From assembly GCF_014855495.1 (NCBI RefSeq), contig NZ_JACYFJ010000005.1, positions 290,231 to 354,230 on the forward strand: a stretch of 64,000 nt of DNA, written 5' to 3'. The notes under the pieces are model-generated. The model was not told the DNA's origin, did not search any database, and saw only the letters and a list, made by a program, of their open reading frames with translations. Source of the stretch: Euzebyella saccharophila (lineage in GTDB: Bacteria > Bacteroidota > Bacteroidia > Flavobacteriales > Flavobacteriaceae). This document shows positions 16,354 through 25,660 of the stretch, piece by piece (position 1 is the first letter of the stretch; the number at the start of each line of letters is the position of its first letter). The position numbers were made by a program, and so were the translations under genes.

Positions 16354-18855
16354 TTAGCCTTCCATTTCGTCATCATCCCCACCGTCATTACCATTGCCTC
16401 TTCCACGTCCATTACGTTCCTTGGGCTGATTGAATCTATAAATAAAGGATAACCTTACAGAGCGTTGCCTCCATTGAAACTCACTACGAGAGGTGAAAAA
16501 TTCGGTTTCTGTATAAGATTGACGTTTGAAAGAATTTAGCAAATCGTTAACATTAAGAGAAATAGTTCCATTATCCTTAAGAATGTCCTTGCTAAAGGCT
16601 AGGTCAATTCTAAAAAGACCTTCGCTTTCAGTTTGGGAATTCTCACTTGGCCCCCTATAAAAGGCATTTGTTTGCCATTCTATTTTTTTTGGTAAGGTTA
16701 CTTTTGAGCTAAACCGTGCAAACCAACTAGTATTGTTAGCACTATAGTCAATTCCATCATAAATTCCCTGTTTGTCAAACTTAAATATGTTGAAGCTGCT
16801 GTTTAGGCGTAACCATTTAGCTGGGTTATAAAGCACTCCAGCCTCTGCTCCATACCTGTTTTCTGTAGAAAGGTTGATAGGAAGAGTTCTAATGATATCA
16901 ATTCCGTCCGTTGTAGTCTGACCCGTTTCTTGTTGTACACGTTCAAAACTATCGGTTTCTCTTTGATAGTAGATTGATGACGTTAGCGTTAACTTGTCCC
17001 ATCTTTTTAAATAACCCAAGTCAAAAGTATTTGAGAAAGCGGGATTTAAATCTGGGTTACCTTGAAAGATATTCGTTCTACTAGAACGAGATGGGAAGGG
17101 GTTGATAAAAAATCCTCTTGGTCTATTTATCCGTCTATTATAACCCAACGAGATACTTTGCATGCCTTCCTCGTCCAATTCATAAATAAGATTAACCGTA
17201 GGGAATAGTCCTAAATATTTTTTGTCAAAATTTAACTCTACCTCTTCTCCAAGGTCTTCTTCTAATTGGCTCGTGTCATAATCTGATTCAATTTGACCTT
17301 TTAGCTGCGTGCTTTCCAGGCGAAGTCCTATTAAAAAGGAAAAGTCGCCAAACTTATTACCATATTGGGTATACAGTGCGTGTACATTTTCATCATAAGT
17401 AAATTTGTTGGTCAAGGCTTCATTGATGACCATTTGGCCAGTGGATTGATTTAAAGTATCCAACCTATAATCGGTTATACTTTCTTCTAAGGTTCCACGA
17501 TAGCCGGCTTCAAATTGCGAATCGCCCAATGGTAAAACATAATCTGCCTGAAAAAGATATTCGTTTTCAATTTCATTTTCAAAGACTTCTTCTAATGCTA
17601 ATAAGTTTGTAGAAGGAATGGTTTCACGTTCTTCAATATTGGTGTTTTTTATTTCATCTGAATTGGAATACTGAAAATCTGCTGTCAGCTTATGACCGTT
17701 ATCATCAAAATTATTTACATAATTAAGCGATACTTGATAGCTCTCATCATCTTCATCCTCCAACTCTTCCCTAAATGTGTTGCTGCTTAGACTACCGGAA
17801 GTATAGCGTTCGTTGGTATTTTCGGTTTCGTCTTCATCTTGAGAATTGCGATAAAAAATACTGGCCGTAACTGACGATTGTTCGTTTAGAAAATATTCAA
17901 AACCAAGATTGGTGTTAAATGACTTACCAAGTCTATTATACTCCCTATCTTCTATTACCCGGTCAAAACTACCTGAAGTATAGGTGTTGTCAAAAAAGGC
18001 ATTTCCCGGCGAATCTCTGTAACGATAACCGGTAGTATTAAAAATATTGAATTTGTCCGTTCTTAAATTAACATTGCCGGTAACGCCCGCACTTGTAGGG
18101 TGGCCAACATAGGAATTAATAGAACCGTTAAACCCAAGTGTTTTTTCCTTTTTAAGGACGATGTTTAAAATACCGGCCGTTCCCTCGGCATCATAGCGTG
18201 CGGAGGGGCTTGTAATTACTTCCACTTTTTCAATGGCATCAGCAGGTAATTGTTGCAGGGCATCCGTTGATCCAAAACCTGCTAAAGCTGAAGGTTTACC
18301 ATTAATAAGAATTCTAACGTTTTCGTTACCTCTCAAACTAATAGCTCCTTCCACATCAACATTAACGGAGGGAACGTTATTCAAAGCATCACTAATGGTA
18401 GCGCCGCTAGTGGTAATGTCTTTCCCAATATTGTAAATTCTCTTATCTAGCCTAACTTCAACCGTAGTTTTTTCACCTACTACCTCTACACCTTCTAATT
18501 CTGAAGCCGCTATGTACAATGATAGCGTTCCAAGATTAACGGATTCGTTGAAGGTGGTTTGATTAATTTTATAGGTTTTGTAACCTATGTATTCTATGGA
18601 TGCATTATACCTGCCCGGAGGGGTTTCTACGGAGAACTTACCTTCTATATCCGTAATACCGCCACTAACTTTTGTAGGGTCCTGAATGCTCTGGAGTACC
18701 AAAGTAGCATATTCCAGAGGTTGACCCGTTTCTTGGTCCAAAACCGTTCCTGAGATTGTAATGGGCTCTCTGCCTTGTCCTGGAGGTCTTTGGGGGCGTT
18801 GAGCGTAATTTTTAAAAGAGAGTAATACAAAGACGATCAGGAACAGTTTTTTCAT
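16354..18855 (-). CDS. outer-membrane beta-barrel protein with TonB-receptor plug
   Basis: An 833-residue outer-membrane protein. A signal peptide ends at KNYAQ. Residues about 30-115 form a carboxypeptidase-regulatory-like domain (TISGTVLDQETGQPLEYATLV), then a plug domain (GATISDALNNVPSVNVD, ILINGKPSAL, VEVITSPSARYDAEGTAGI) and a long barrel of the OMP_b-brl_3 type. The C-terminus has a tail rich in Gly, Asn and Asp (GNGNDGGDDDE) after the barrel, not the usual terminal aromatic residue. This group often imports or senses an unknown ligand and is distinct from SusC. It is 9 nt downstream of a small secreted-protein gene, with which it surely forms an operon. Confidence 0.88.
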   Translation of the reverse strand: MKKLFLIVFVLLSFKNYAQRPQRPPGQGREPITISGTVLDQETGQPLEYATLVLQSIQDPTKVSGGITDIEGKFSVETPPGRYNASIEYIGYKTYKINQTTFNESVNLGTLSLYIAASELEGVEVVGEKTTVEVRLDKRIYNIGKDITTSGATISDALNNVPSVNVDVEGAISLRGNENVRILINGKPSALAGFGSTDALQQLPADAIEKVEVITSPSARYDAEGTAGILNIVLKKEKTLGFNGSINSYVGHPTSAGVTGNVNLRTDKFNIFNTTGYRYRDSPGNAFFDNTYTSGSFDRVIEDREYNRLGKSFNTNLGFEYFLNEQSSVTASIFYRNSQDEDETENTNERYTSGSLSSNTFREELEDEDDESYQVSLNYVNNFDDNGHKLTADFQYSNSDEIKNTNIEERETIPSTNLLALEEVFENEIENEYLFQADYVLPLGDSQFEAGYRGTLEESITDYRLDTLNQSTGQMVINEALTNKFTYDENVHALYTQYGNKFGDFSFLIGLRLESTQLKGQIESDYDTSQLEEDLGEEVELNFDKKYLGLFPTVNLIYELDEEGMQSISLGYNRRINRPRGFFINPFPSRSSRTNIFQGNPDLNPAFSNTFDLGYLKRWDKLTLTSSIYYQRETDSFERVQQETGQTTTDGIDIIRTLPINLSTENRYGAEAGVLYNPAKWLRLNSSFNIFKFDKQGIYDGIDYSANNTSWFARFSSKVTLPKKIEWQTNAFYRGPSENSQTESEGLFRIDLAFSKDILKDNGTISLNVNDLLNSFKRQSYTETEFFTSRSEFQWRQRSVRLSFIYRFNQPKERNGRGRGNGNDGGDDDEMEG

Positions 18856-18864
18856 TTTTGATTT

Positions 18865-19356
18865 TTAGGTTTTGTTTTTTTTGTCTTTTCGTTTTTTCTC
18901 CCGTTTCTTTTCTTTTCGTGTTTTTTGAATTCCTTTCTTTTGCATCTCTACAAAAGCTTCGTACTTATCCAATGGAAGCCCCGCTTTAAGTTCTTCATCT
19001 TGCGCTTTGGTAATTTTTTCCATGCCTTCACGCATTTGCTCCGGTGTTAGCTCCAAAATTTGCATTTCTATACGTTTTTGAACGTATTTCTTCAAAATGG
19101 AACTCAATACCGCAGACTCAAACTCATTTAAATCCAAGGCTTCTGTAATATTGGGCATTTCGCCATCAACAATTTGTTCTGCCGTTTTGGGCTCCGGTTC
19201 CTTTGGGGTATGCTCTACTTGAGGGATAGCATTGCGTTGCCTACCGTATCCATAGCCATATCCGCTTCCATAACCGTATCCGTACTGGGCCTGGATTTCT
19301 AATCCAAACACTACTAAAAAAATGAACGTAAGGGTAATTTTGATAAAGTTCTTCAT
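18865..19356 (-). CDS. small secreted protein with Gly-Tyr repeats and LTPEQ motif
   Basis: A 163-residue secreted protein. A signal peptide ends at IQAQ and is followed by a low-complexity Gly-Tyr stretch (YGYGYGSGYGYGYG). The helical C-terminal part contains LTPEQMREGMEKI and ends in an extremely Lys/Arg-rich tail. The LTPEQ helix recalls the Spy/CpxP (LTXXQ) periplasmic chaperone-like proteins, but the match is short and the call is tentative. It is the first gene of a two-gene unit with the outer-membrane barrel. Its leader carries nested inverted repeats (19392-19428) and a good -7 element (19439-19446). Confidence 0.7.
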   Translation of the reverse strand: MKNFIKITLTFIFLVVFGLEIQAQYGYGYGSGYGYGYGRQRNAIPQVEHTPKEPEPKTAEQIVDGEMPNITEALDLNEFESAVLSSILKKYVQKRIEMQILELTPEQMREGMEKITKAQDEELKAGLPLDKYEAFVEMQKKGIQKTRKEKKREKKRKDKKNKT

Positions 19357-19391
19357 GACTATATCGGTTTATAGGATTAAATAACTAAAAT

Positions 19392-19428
19392 AAGGTTTAA
19401 TCTAATTTGGTTAAACCTTTGTTAAAGG
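19392..19428. promoter_or_regulatory. Nested inverted repeats in the leader of the LTPEQ/barrel operon
   Basis: AAGGTTTAA (19392-19400) and TTAAACCTT (19411-19419) form a perfect 9-nt inverted repeat with a 10-nt spacer. A second palindrome CCTTTGTTAAAGG (19416-19428) overlaps its right arm. They lie between the predicted transcription start (about 19435, minus strand) and the ATG at 19356, so they could be an operator or alternative RNA hairpins. Confidence 0.55.
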
Positions 19429-19438
19429 AACATAACAA

Positions 19439-19446
19439 CAAATGTA
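19439..19446 (-). promoter_or_regulatory. -7 element of the LTPEQ/barrel operon
   Basis: TACATTTG on the minus strand, with a TTTTTG box 16 nt further upstream on that strand. It lies about 80 nt before the ATG, so the leader is unusually long for this window. Confidence 0.6.
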
Positions 19447-19517
19447 CCAATAATTTACAGCGCAAAAATTTTAATAATACTTCCGTTTTTTTTGGAAAAG
19501 GGCTTTAAGTTAGCAGC

Positions 19518-19865
19518 TTATTTTTTGAGAATTTCTTGAATTCTCTCCGTTGGTCTGCCAATAACCGCTTGATCACCTTTTATGATTATGGGTCTTTCAA
19601 TTAACTTGGGATACGCAATCATGGCATCGAGAATATCCTCGTCCGAGAGCAATTTGCCCTTATACTTCTCTTTCCATATCGATTCGTTTTTACGAACCAA
19701 CATTTCTGGAGTGATGGCCAAGCATCCCAAAATTTGTCTAAGCTCCTCTTTGGTAGGGACATTTTCCAAGTATTTAACTACTTCAAATTCCTCTCCTGAG
19801 TTTTCAACAACTCCTAGACCATCCCTTGATTTTTTACATCTGGGGTTATGATAAATTTTGATCAT
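19518..19865 (-). CDS. ArsC-family reductase-like protein
   Basis: A 115-residue thioredoxin-fold protein of the ArsC/Spx superfamily. The family cysteine is in the N-terminal NPRCKKSR (Cys at about residue 10), and the characteristic ERPIIIKGDQAVIGRP segment, which in glutaredoxin-dependent arsenate reductases positions the substrate arginine, is near residues 89-104. True arsenate reductases use glutathione and glutaredoxin; there are no ars genes around it, so a general redox or regulatory role is equally possible. It is 14 nt downstream of prfB on the same strand and probably co-transcribed with it. Confidence 0.85.
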   Translation of the reverse strand: MIKIYHNPRCKKSRDGLGVVENSGEEFEVVKYLENVPTKEELRQILGCLAITPEMLVRKNESIWKEKYKGKLLSDEDILDAMIAYPKLIERPIIIKGDQAVIGRPTERIQEILKK

Positions 19866-19879
19866 TGTTTAATTTCTTT

Positions 19880-20981
19880 TTATTCTTCCTCTTTTTGGCC
19901 CATCATCATTAAATAAGCCTTTAAGAATGCATCTATATCGCCATCCATAACCGAATCAACATTTCCGGTTTCTTGTGCGGTTCTCACATCCTTTACCAAT
20001 TTATAGGGGTGCATCACGTAATTACGAATTTGGGACCCCCATTCAATTTTCATTTTTGAGGACTCAATTTCATTTCTGGCCTCCATTTTCTTTCTCAACT
20101 CAATTTCATATAATTGAGATTTAAGCATTTTCATGGCGGTAGCTCTATTGTCATGCTGACTTCTACTATCTGAACATGAAATTTGTATACCGGTAGGATG
20201 GTGAACCAATTGTACCTTGGTCTCTACCTTATTTACATTTTGGCCTCCCGCTCCACTTGATCTGGCGGTGGTAATGGTAATATCTGCAGGGTTTACGTCT
20301 ATTTCTATGGTATCATCTACTAAAGGATAAACGTAGACCGAGGCAAAAGAGGTATGTCTCTTCGCGTTACTATCAAAAGGTGAAATTCGTACCAAACGGT
20401 GAACCCCATTTTCCCCTTTGAGCCATCCAAATGCAAAGTCGCCATCTATCTGTAAGGTAACCGTTTTAATACCGGCTACATCACCTTCTTGATAGTTTAA
20501 TTCTTTTACCTTAAAGCCGCTTTTTTCTGCCCACATCATGTACATGCGCATAAGCATTGAAGCCCAATCACAGCTTTCCGTTCCGCCGGCCCCAGCAGTA
20601 ATTTGTAGGACGGCCGGTAGCTCATCGCCTTCTTCGGACAACATGTTCTTAAACTCCAATTTCTCCAGGTGGTCTACCGCTTTTTCATACTGTGCCTTTA
20701 CTTCCTCCTCCGAAATATCACCCTCTTGAAAGAAATCCAATAAAACCTCCAAATCACCAACAAGTGTTTTGGCTACATTAAAATCATCTACCCACTGCTT
20801 TTTGGACTGGATAAATTTCATGTGTGCCTGGGCCTCCTGCGGATTGTCCCAAAAGTCTGGAGCAAGGGTCTTTTCTTGCTCGTTTTCTATTTCTATAAGT
20901 TTAGCATCAACGTCAAAGATACCTCCTTAACGCACCAAGGCGATCCTGAAGTCCTTTAAAAAGGTCTGTAGTTACTATCAT
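19880..20981 (-). CDS. prfB: peptide chain release factor 2, expressed by programmed +1 frameshift
   Basis: RF2 ends translation at UGA and UAA. The gene is in two frames. The zero frame starts at ATG 20979-20981, encodes 22 residues ending in LRRYL and meets an in-frame TGA at 20913-20915; slipping one base forward at CTT-T continues with [10 protein letters not shown] and gives a full protein of about 366 residues, the normal RF2 length. The slip site is classical: an AGGAGGT block (20921-20927), TAT, CTT TGA C. The catalytic GGQ lies in [11 protein letters not shown] and the RF2 stop-codon selector SPF in VRISPFDS. The site lets RF2 control its own level. Confidence 0.96.
20910..20927 (-). 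promoter_or_regulatory. prfB +1 frameshift signal
   Basis: On the minus strand: AGGAGGT (Shine-Dalgarno-like, 20927-20921), one TAT codon, then CTT TGA C. The ribosome slips from CTT to TTT when UGA is read slowly. The element keeps a full Shine-Dalgarno sequence in a phylum whose genes rarely use one for initiation. Confidence 0.93.
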
Positions 20982-21069
20982 AAATTAAAATTTTCAGCAA
21001 AAATAACATACTTTTTTAGCATGCAGGATATTTATCAAAAAGTTTGAAAATTCAAAAAACAGAGAGTTT

Positions 21070-21918
21070 CTATTGTTGGGCACTCTCTACCTGTACCTTA
21101 TATCTGGTGGCATTTTCTCCAGAAGTAAAAAGTACCCCTTTAATAGGTGGGCAGTCATTATAATCCCGTCCATGGGCCACCTTTATATAGTCTGTTGCCG
21201 CCAATATTCCGTTGCAAGGGTCAAATCCTACCCAACCGATGGTTGGGATAAAGCTTTCTACCCATGCGTGCATTTGCGAATCTCCAAAATAACCGTTTCC
21301 TTGATGTAAATAACCGGATACGTACCTAGTGGGTACCCCATTGGCCCTGCCTAGTGCACAGAATAAATGAGCAAAGTCTTGGCAAACACCTTTTTGTTTA
21401 CTTATAACTTCGTCTAAAGTGGTGATGACAGATGTCTGATTTGTTTGAAACGTGAGATGCTCAAATAGAAAATTATTCAGATTTTGCAGATTTTGAAAGA
21501 TAGATAGGTCTTTGCTGAAGGTGTAGGAGAACCTTTCATTTTTGATAAGGGTAGTAAGCTTGTTCGATTTCAAAAAAGATTGATGATCGGTTTTAAAATC
21601 CAGCCTATCAAGGATGTCAAAGCTGTCTGTAGGATTGCTCTCCGGAGTAAAATTAAAAGGATTGATATCCTCTTTCCATAATTTTAGCCGAACAGTAAAA
21701 GTAACCTTGGAAAACGTTTTGGAAGTTTTAATCCTCAATGTTTTAAAGCCAAAGCCATTGATAGAATACTCCTCTTTTTCCCATAGGGAATTTTCACAAC
21801 TAATTGTTTCAATTTTTTGGGTATCATCTTCCAAAGGAATGACTAAAAACTGCCAATGAGCACCTGAAACCGGATTCTTGTAGCTATTTTCGCAGTAGTA
21901 AGTAATGTTATATTCCAA
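21070..21918 (-). CDS. transglutaminase-like family protein
   Basis: A 282-residue protein with an N-terminal beta domain and a transglutaminase-like cysteine peptidase core. The catalytic cysteine is in KGVCQDFAHL, the histidine in SQMHAWVES and the aspartate in GWVGFDPCNG. No signal peptide is seen. The start appears to be TTG at 21918; no ATG fits. It is the last gene of the conserved triad ATP-grasp / alpha-E / transglutaminase (24439 to 21070), a set found in many phyla and proposed from comparative genomics to make or process a peptide, without a proven product. Confidence 0.88.
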   Translation of the reverse strand: MEYNITYYCENSYKNPVSGAHWQFLVIPLEDDTQKIETISCENSLWEKEEYSINGFGFKTLRIKTSKTFSKVTFTVRLKLWKEDINPFNFTPESNPTDSFDILDRLDFKTDHQSFLKSNKLTTLIKNERFSYTFSKDLSIFQNLQNLNNFLFEHLTFQTNQTSVITTLDEVISKQKGVCQDFAHLFCALGRANGVPTRYVSGYLHQGNGYFGDSQMHAWVESFIPTIGWVGFDPCNGILAATDYIKVAHGRDYNDCPPIKGVLFTSGENATRYKVQVESAQQ

Positions 21919-21968
21919 CGACTTTATTTTAACTGAAAAAGTGTTGTAAGATAGGGAATACCAGTAAT

Positions 21969-22916
21969 TTAATAGTTAAAAAATTCATTTTCCATTTCCT
22001 CACTAATGGCAACTAGGTTGGAAAGTATATCTTCTATAAAACCTTGGATGTCTTCTTCTATTTCCTTGATATACTTGTATTGATATTCTGCCCTTACCCG
22101 TCCTACTAAAAAGGAAGTGGACGTTTTATCATATTTTTTACTGGGGTCTAAAACCTTCACATGTTTACATACTTGGTTGAGACTGTTCATTACAGATCTT
22201 GGACAGTTAGGATTTAAAATAAGGAACTCCAAGGTTGAAATACTATTTGGGGTCTTCTTATAGAAACGCCGCATCATGTCATAGGATTCTGCACACTTAA
22301 GAAGGGTGGTCCATTCATAACTGTTACTAAACTTATCTCCGTAACTACCTTGCGCCATCAATGCATCTTGGTGTTTGGCATTGATCATGCGAATAATCTG
22401 GGTAGCCCGCTCAATATTAACGCCCAACATTATAATGGCGTAAATTTCATCATGTAATAGCGTTCCTCTCATTTTTCCCCGGAGAACCGCTGTCATTTCC
22501 GTGACATTTACCGTAAAATCATGTAAACTGCTGCGTACAAATAGGTCCGCATCGTAACTATTTACGTAGTGATAAAACTTATTGATAGCTTCGTACAGTT
22601 CCGTAGAGATTAAATCCCGTGCGCTGTTGGCATTTTCACGTGCATAACGCACATTACTTAAAATAGAAAATGGGTCATTGGGGTCCATTCCTATTTTATA
22701 TAGAACCTCGCTTTCTACTAATTCCTTGGTATCGTCCTTTTCTGGACTTCCTACCATAAAAAGCATACTTCTTAAAACAAATTGTCTTGATTGGGACAAT
22801 TGATGCGGTGCATCAAGGGAAGAAAAGTAATTGACATTCAAATATCTCGCAATATGTTCCGAACGTTCTATATAACGTCCCATCCAAAAAAGGTTATTAG
22901 CTACTCTTGCTAGCAT
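21969..22916 (-). CDS. alpha-E domain-containing protein
   Basis: A 315-residue, almost all-helical protein of the alpha-E (DUF403) family. It opens with MLARVANNLFWMGRYIERSEHIARY, of which the part WMGRYIERSEHIAR is the family hallmark; RGKMRGTLLHDE and INIERATQIIRMI-like helices follow. The family has no known activity but almost always travels with a circularly permuted ATP-grasp enzyme and a transglutaminase, exactly as here (51 nt to the transglutaminase, 59 nt to the ATP-grasp gene). Confidence 0.9.
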   Translation of the reverse strand: MLARVANNLFWMGRYIERSEHIARYLNVNYFSSLDAPHQLSQSRQFVLRSMLFMVGSPEKDDTKELVESEVLYKIGMDPNDPFSILSNVRYARENANSARDLISTELYEAINKFYHYVNSYDADLFVRSSLHDFTVNVTEMTAVLRGKMRGTLLHDEIYAIIMLGVNIERATQIIRMINAKHQDALMAQGSYGDKFSNSYEWTTLLKCAESYDMMRRFYKKTPNSISTLEFLILNPNCPRSVMNSLNQVCKHVKVLDPSKKYDKTSTSFLVGRVRAEYQYKYIKEIEEDIQGFIEDILSNLVAISEEMENEFFNY

Positions 22917-22975
22917 AAAAATGTATTGAGTTTGTATTTTATATTCACTTTGAAAAGAGAGTTGAAAAGATTATG

Positions 22976-24439
22976 TTATTCTTTTAACACCCAGGTATCC
23001 TTGGACCCTCCGCCTTGAGAGGAGTTTACTATTAAATTGCCTCTTTTAAGGGCCACCCTAGTTAAACCGCCTTTAAGTACAAATTCTTTGTCCTTGCCAA
23101 GGATGGTAAAGGTTCTCAAATCAACATGACGTTGCTCAAACGATTCCGAATCGTCAATGTACGTAGGGTGCACCGAAAGTGACATAATGGGTTGTGCCAC
23201 ATACTTCCTAGGTTCTGCCTTAACCTCTGCTTTTACTTTTTCTATCTGTTCTTTACTTAATCTGTTTCCAATGGAAATGCCGTATCCTCCGGCCTCATCT
23301 ACTGGTTTGATGACCAATTCGCTAATATTTTCCAACACATATTTAAGTTCATCTGGCTTGCTACAATGATAGGTATGTACATTATTCAAAATAGGTTCCT
23401 CGTCCAAATAATACTTGATGATATCAGGCATATAGGTATAAATGGCCTTATCATCTGCTACTCCGGTTCCAGGAGCATTGGCCAAGGTGACATTGCCTTT
23501 TTTATAAGCAGCAAAAAGCCCGGGAACACCCAAAGCAGAATCCGGTTTAAATTCCAGTGGGTCAATAAAGGCATCATCAACCCTTCTATAAATAACGTCT
23601 ACCCGCTCTGGACCCCTTGTAGTTTTCATGTAAACAAAATCGTTTTCCACAAACAAATCTCTACCTTCTACCAATTCTACTCCCATGGTTTTGGCTAGAT
23701 AGCTATGTTCATAAAATGCCGAGTTATACATACCTGGAGTGAGTACCACTACATTTGGAATATCTATGCCATTTGGTTTTACGGTTTCTAAAAGATCCAA
23801 AAGATTCTCGGCATAATTGGTTACGGTGTGTGTGTTGTAATGATTGAATACTCCAAAAAGTGCCCTTTTAAGTGCTGTCCTATTACAAATTACATAGCTT
23901 ACGCCAGAGGGACACCTAATATTGTCTTCCAAAACATAATATTTGCCATCATTATGTTTTATAATGTCCGTTCCGGAAATATGGTTGTATATTTTTCCAG
24001 GTGGGTCTAAACCGATCATTTGGTCCAAGTAATTGGCAGAAGAACTGATTAGGTCCAGTGGTACCACACCTTGTTTGATAATTTTCTGTTCATGATAAAT
24101 ATCCCAAAGGAATAAGTTAAGTGCTCTGGAGCGTTGAATGGCTCCACGCTCTATGATGTCCCACTCATTGGGATCGATAATGCGTGGGAACAAATCAAAC
24201 GGGAAGATTTTTTCAGTGGACTCCTTTTCTCCATATACTTGAAAAGTAATGCCTTGGTTGAAAAACGACGATTTGGCCTTATCGTTCAAATGAACATATT
24301 CCTTTATGGAATGGCCCCCGTAAAGCTCAAAGAGTCTGGAATAGATATCCTTGATTTCCCCTTTATTATTAAAAATTTCATCATAAAGAACTGGGTCTCT
24401 TTGGTACGATGAAAATATCTGATTTTGAATTTTACCCAT
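22976..24439 (-). CDS. circularly permuted type 2 ATP-grasp protein
   Basis: A 487-residue protein of the DUF404/DUF407 group, a circularly permuted ATP-grasp ligase. ATP-grasp enzymes join a carboxylate to an amine or thiol through an acyl-phosphate. Recognisable segments are FPFDLFPRII, GAIQRSRALNLFLWDIYHEQKI, YYVLEDNIRCPSGVSYVICNR, LAPGTGVADDK-like ANAPGTGVADDKAIYTYMPD and VIKPVDEAGGYGISIG, which contain the nucleotide and metal contacts. It is the first gene of the three-gene unit with the alpha-E and transglutaminase genes. The substrate is unknown. Confidence 0.9.
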   Translation of the reverse strand: MGKIQNQIFSSYQRDPVLYDEIFNNKGEIKDIYSRLFELYGGHSIKEYVHLNDKAKSSFFNQGITFQVYGEKESTEKIFPFDLFPRIIDPNEWDIIERGAIQRSRALNLFLWDIYHEQKIIKQGVVPLDLISSSANYLDQMIGLDPPGKIYNHISGTDIIKHNDGKYYVLEDNIRCPSGVSYVICNRTALKRALFGVFNHYNTHTVTNYAENLLDLLETVKPNGIDIPNVVVLTPGMYNSAFYEHSYLAKTMGVELVEGRDLFVENDFVYMKTTRGPERVDVIYRRVDDAFIDPLEFKPDSALGVPGLFAAYKKGNVTLANAPGTGVADDKAIYTYMPDIIKYYLDEEPILNNVHTYHCSKPDELKYVLENISELVIKPVDEAGGYGISIGNRLSKEQIEKVKAEVKAEPRKYVAQPIMSLSVHPTYIDDSESFEQRHVDLRTFTILGKDKEFVLKGGLTRVALKRGNLIVNSSQGGGSKDTWVLKE

Positions 24440-24637
24440 GTTAAAATCTTTTCCTTTAAAATACTGGTTTTCAACTTAAAAAAAGGAATCAATTCGATAA
24501 TAATATTAGCACAAAATCATCTTATCGTAAAATTTTGGGGATATTTTTAATACTTTCTCTACGTAACAAAAATCAATACCTTTTCTATTGAATGGGTAAT
24601 TTACTTTCTTTGTCTACATTCAATTTTTTCTCTATTT

Positions 24638-25660
24638 ATGACTATAAATCTAATAAGTGATACGGTTACGAAACCAACCGATGATATGTTGGAAACTATG
24701 ATGCAGGCAACGGTGGGCGATGATGTCTTTAAAGAAGACCCAACTGTTAATGCCTTGGAACATAAAGTTGCGGATATGTTTCAAAAGGAACGTGCTCTTT
24801 TTTTTCCTTCCGGTACAATGGCCAACCAAACTGCCATTAAATTACATACCCAACCTGGGGAACAATTGATCTGCGATAAATATGCCCATGTGTTTAATTA
24901 TGAGGGTGGGGGAGTGAGTTTCAATAGTGGGGTTTCCTGTAGGTTGGTTGATGGGGATAGAGGTATGATGACCGCCCTTCAAGTTGAGGAAGCTATAAAT
25001 CCACCTGATTTTTATCACAGCCCTTTAACGTCCTTGGTTTGTATTGAAAATACCACGAATAAAGGTGGCGGGGCTTGTTGGAATCTTGAAGAACTAAAAA
25101 GAATCAAGAAGGTTTGTTCTAAAAACAAATTAGCTTACCATCTGGATGGGGCCCGTCTTTGGAACGCGTTAGTGGCAAAGGGAGAGGAGCCCCGGCAATA
25201 CGGGGAACTATTTGATACTATAAGCGTTTGTTTGAGCAAAGGTCTTGGTTGCCCGGTGGGTTCCGTTTTGGTAGGTAGCAACGAGTTGATGGAAAAGGCA
25301 CTCCGAGTTCGCAAAATCTTTGGTGGAGGAATGAGGCAAGCCGGTTATTTGGCCGCTGCCGGTATCTATGCTCTGGACAATCATATAAACCGATTGGCGG
25401 AAGATCATTCTAAGGCGAAAGAAATTGGTAAAACACTACAAAATCTAACCTTTGTAAAACAGGTTGAGCCCATTGAGACCAATATCGTTATTTTTCAAGT
25501 AAACGAAAATTTAATTTCGGAACAAAGCTTAGTTCAAAAACTGAAGCAGCATGATGTTCATTTTATAAGTATGGGTCAAGGAAAATTGCGTATGGTTACG
25601 CACTTGGATTACACACAAGATATGCACGAAAAACTATTGGATACTTTAAATAAGCTTTAA
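24638..25660 (+). CDS. threonine aldolase family PLP enzyme (GntG/LtaE-like)
   Basis: A 340-residue fold-type I PLP enzyme of the beta-eliminating lyase / low-specificity threonine aldolase family, which splits (allo-)threonine into glycine and acetaldehyde. Conserved parts are NLISDTVTKPTDDML at the N-terminus, LFFPSGTMANQTAIK, HLDGARLWNA with the PLP-binding aspartate, and the Schiff-base lysine in CLSKGLGCPVGS (about residue 190). The 3' end overlaps the convergent YegP-like gene by 15 nt. A divergent promoter region of about 200 nt separates it from the ATP-grasp gene. Confidence 0.9.
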   Translation: MTINLISDTVTKPTDDMLETMMQATVGDDVFKEDPTVNALEHKVADMFQKERALFFPSGTMANQTAIKLHTQPGEQLICDKYAHVFNYEGGGVSFNSGVSCRLVDGDRGMMTALQVEEAINPPDFYHSPLTSLVCIENTTNKGGGACWNLEELKRIKKVCSKNKLAYHLDGARLWNALVAKGEEPRQYGELFDTISVCLSKGLGCPVGSVLVGSNELMEKALRVRKIFGGGMRQAGYLAAAGIYALDNHINRLAEDHSKAKEIGKTLQNLTFVKQVEPIETNIVIFQVNENLISEQSLVQKLKQHDVHFISMGQGKLRMVTHLDYTQDMHEKLLDTLNKL

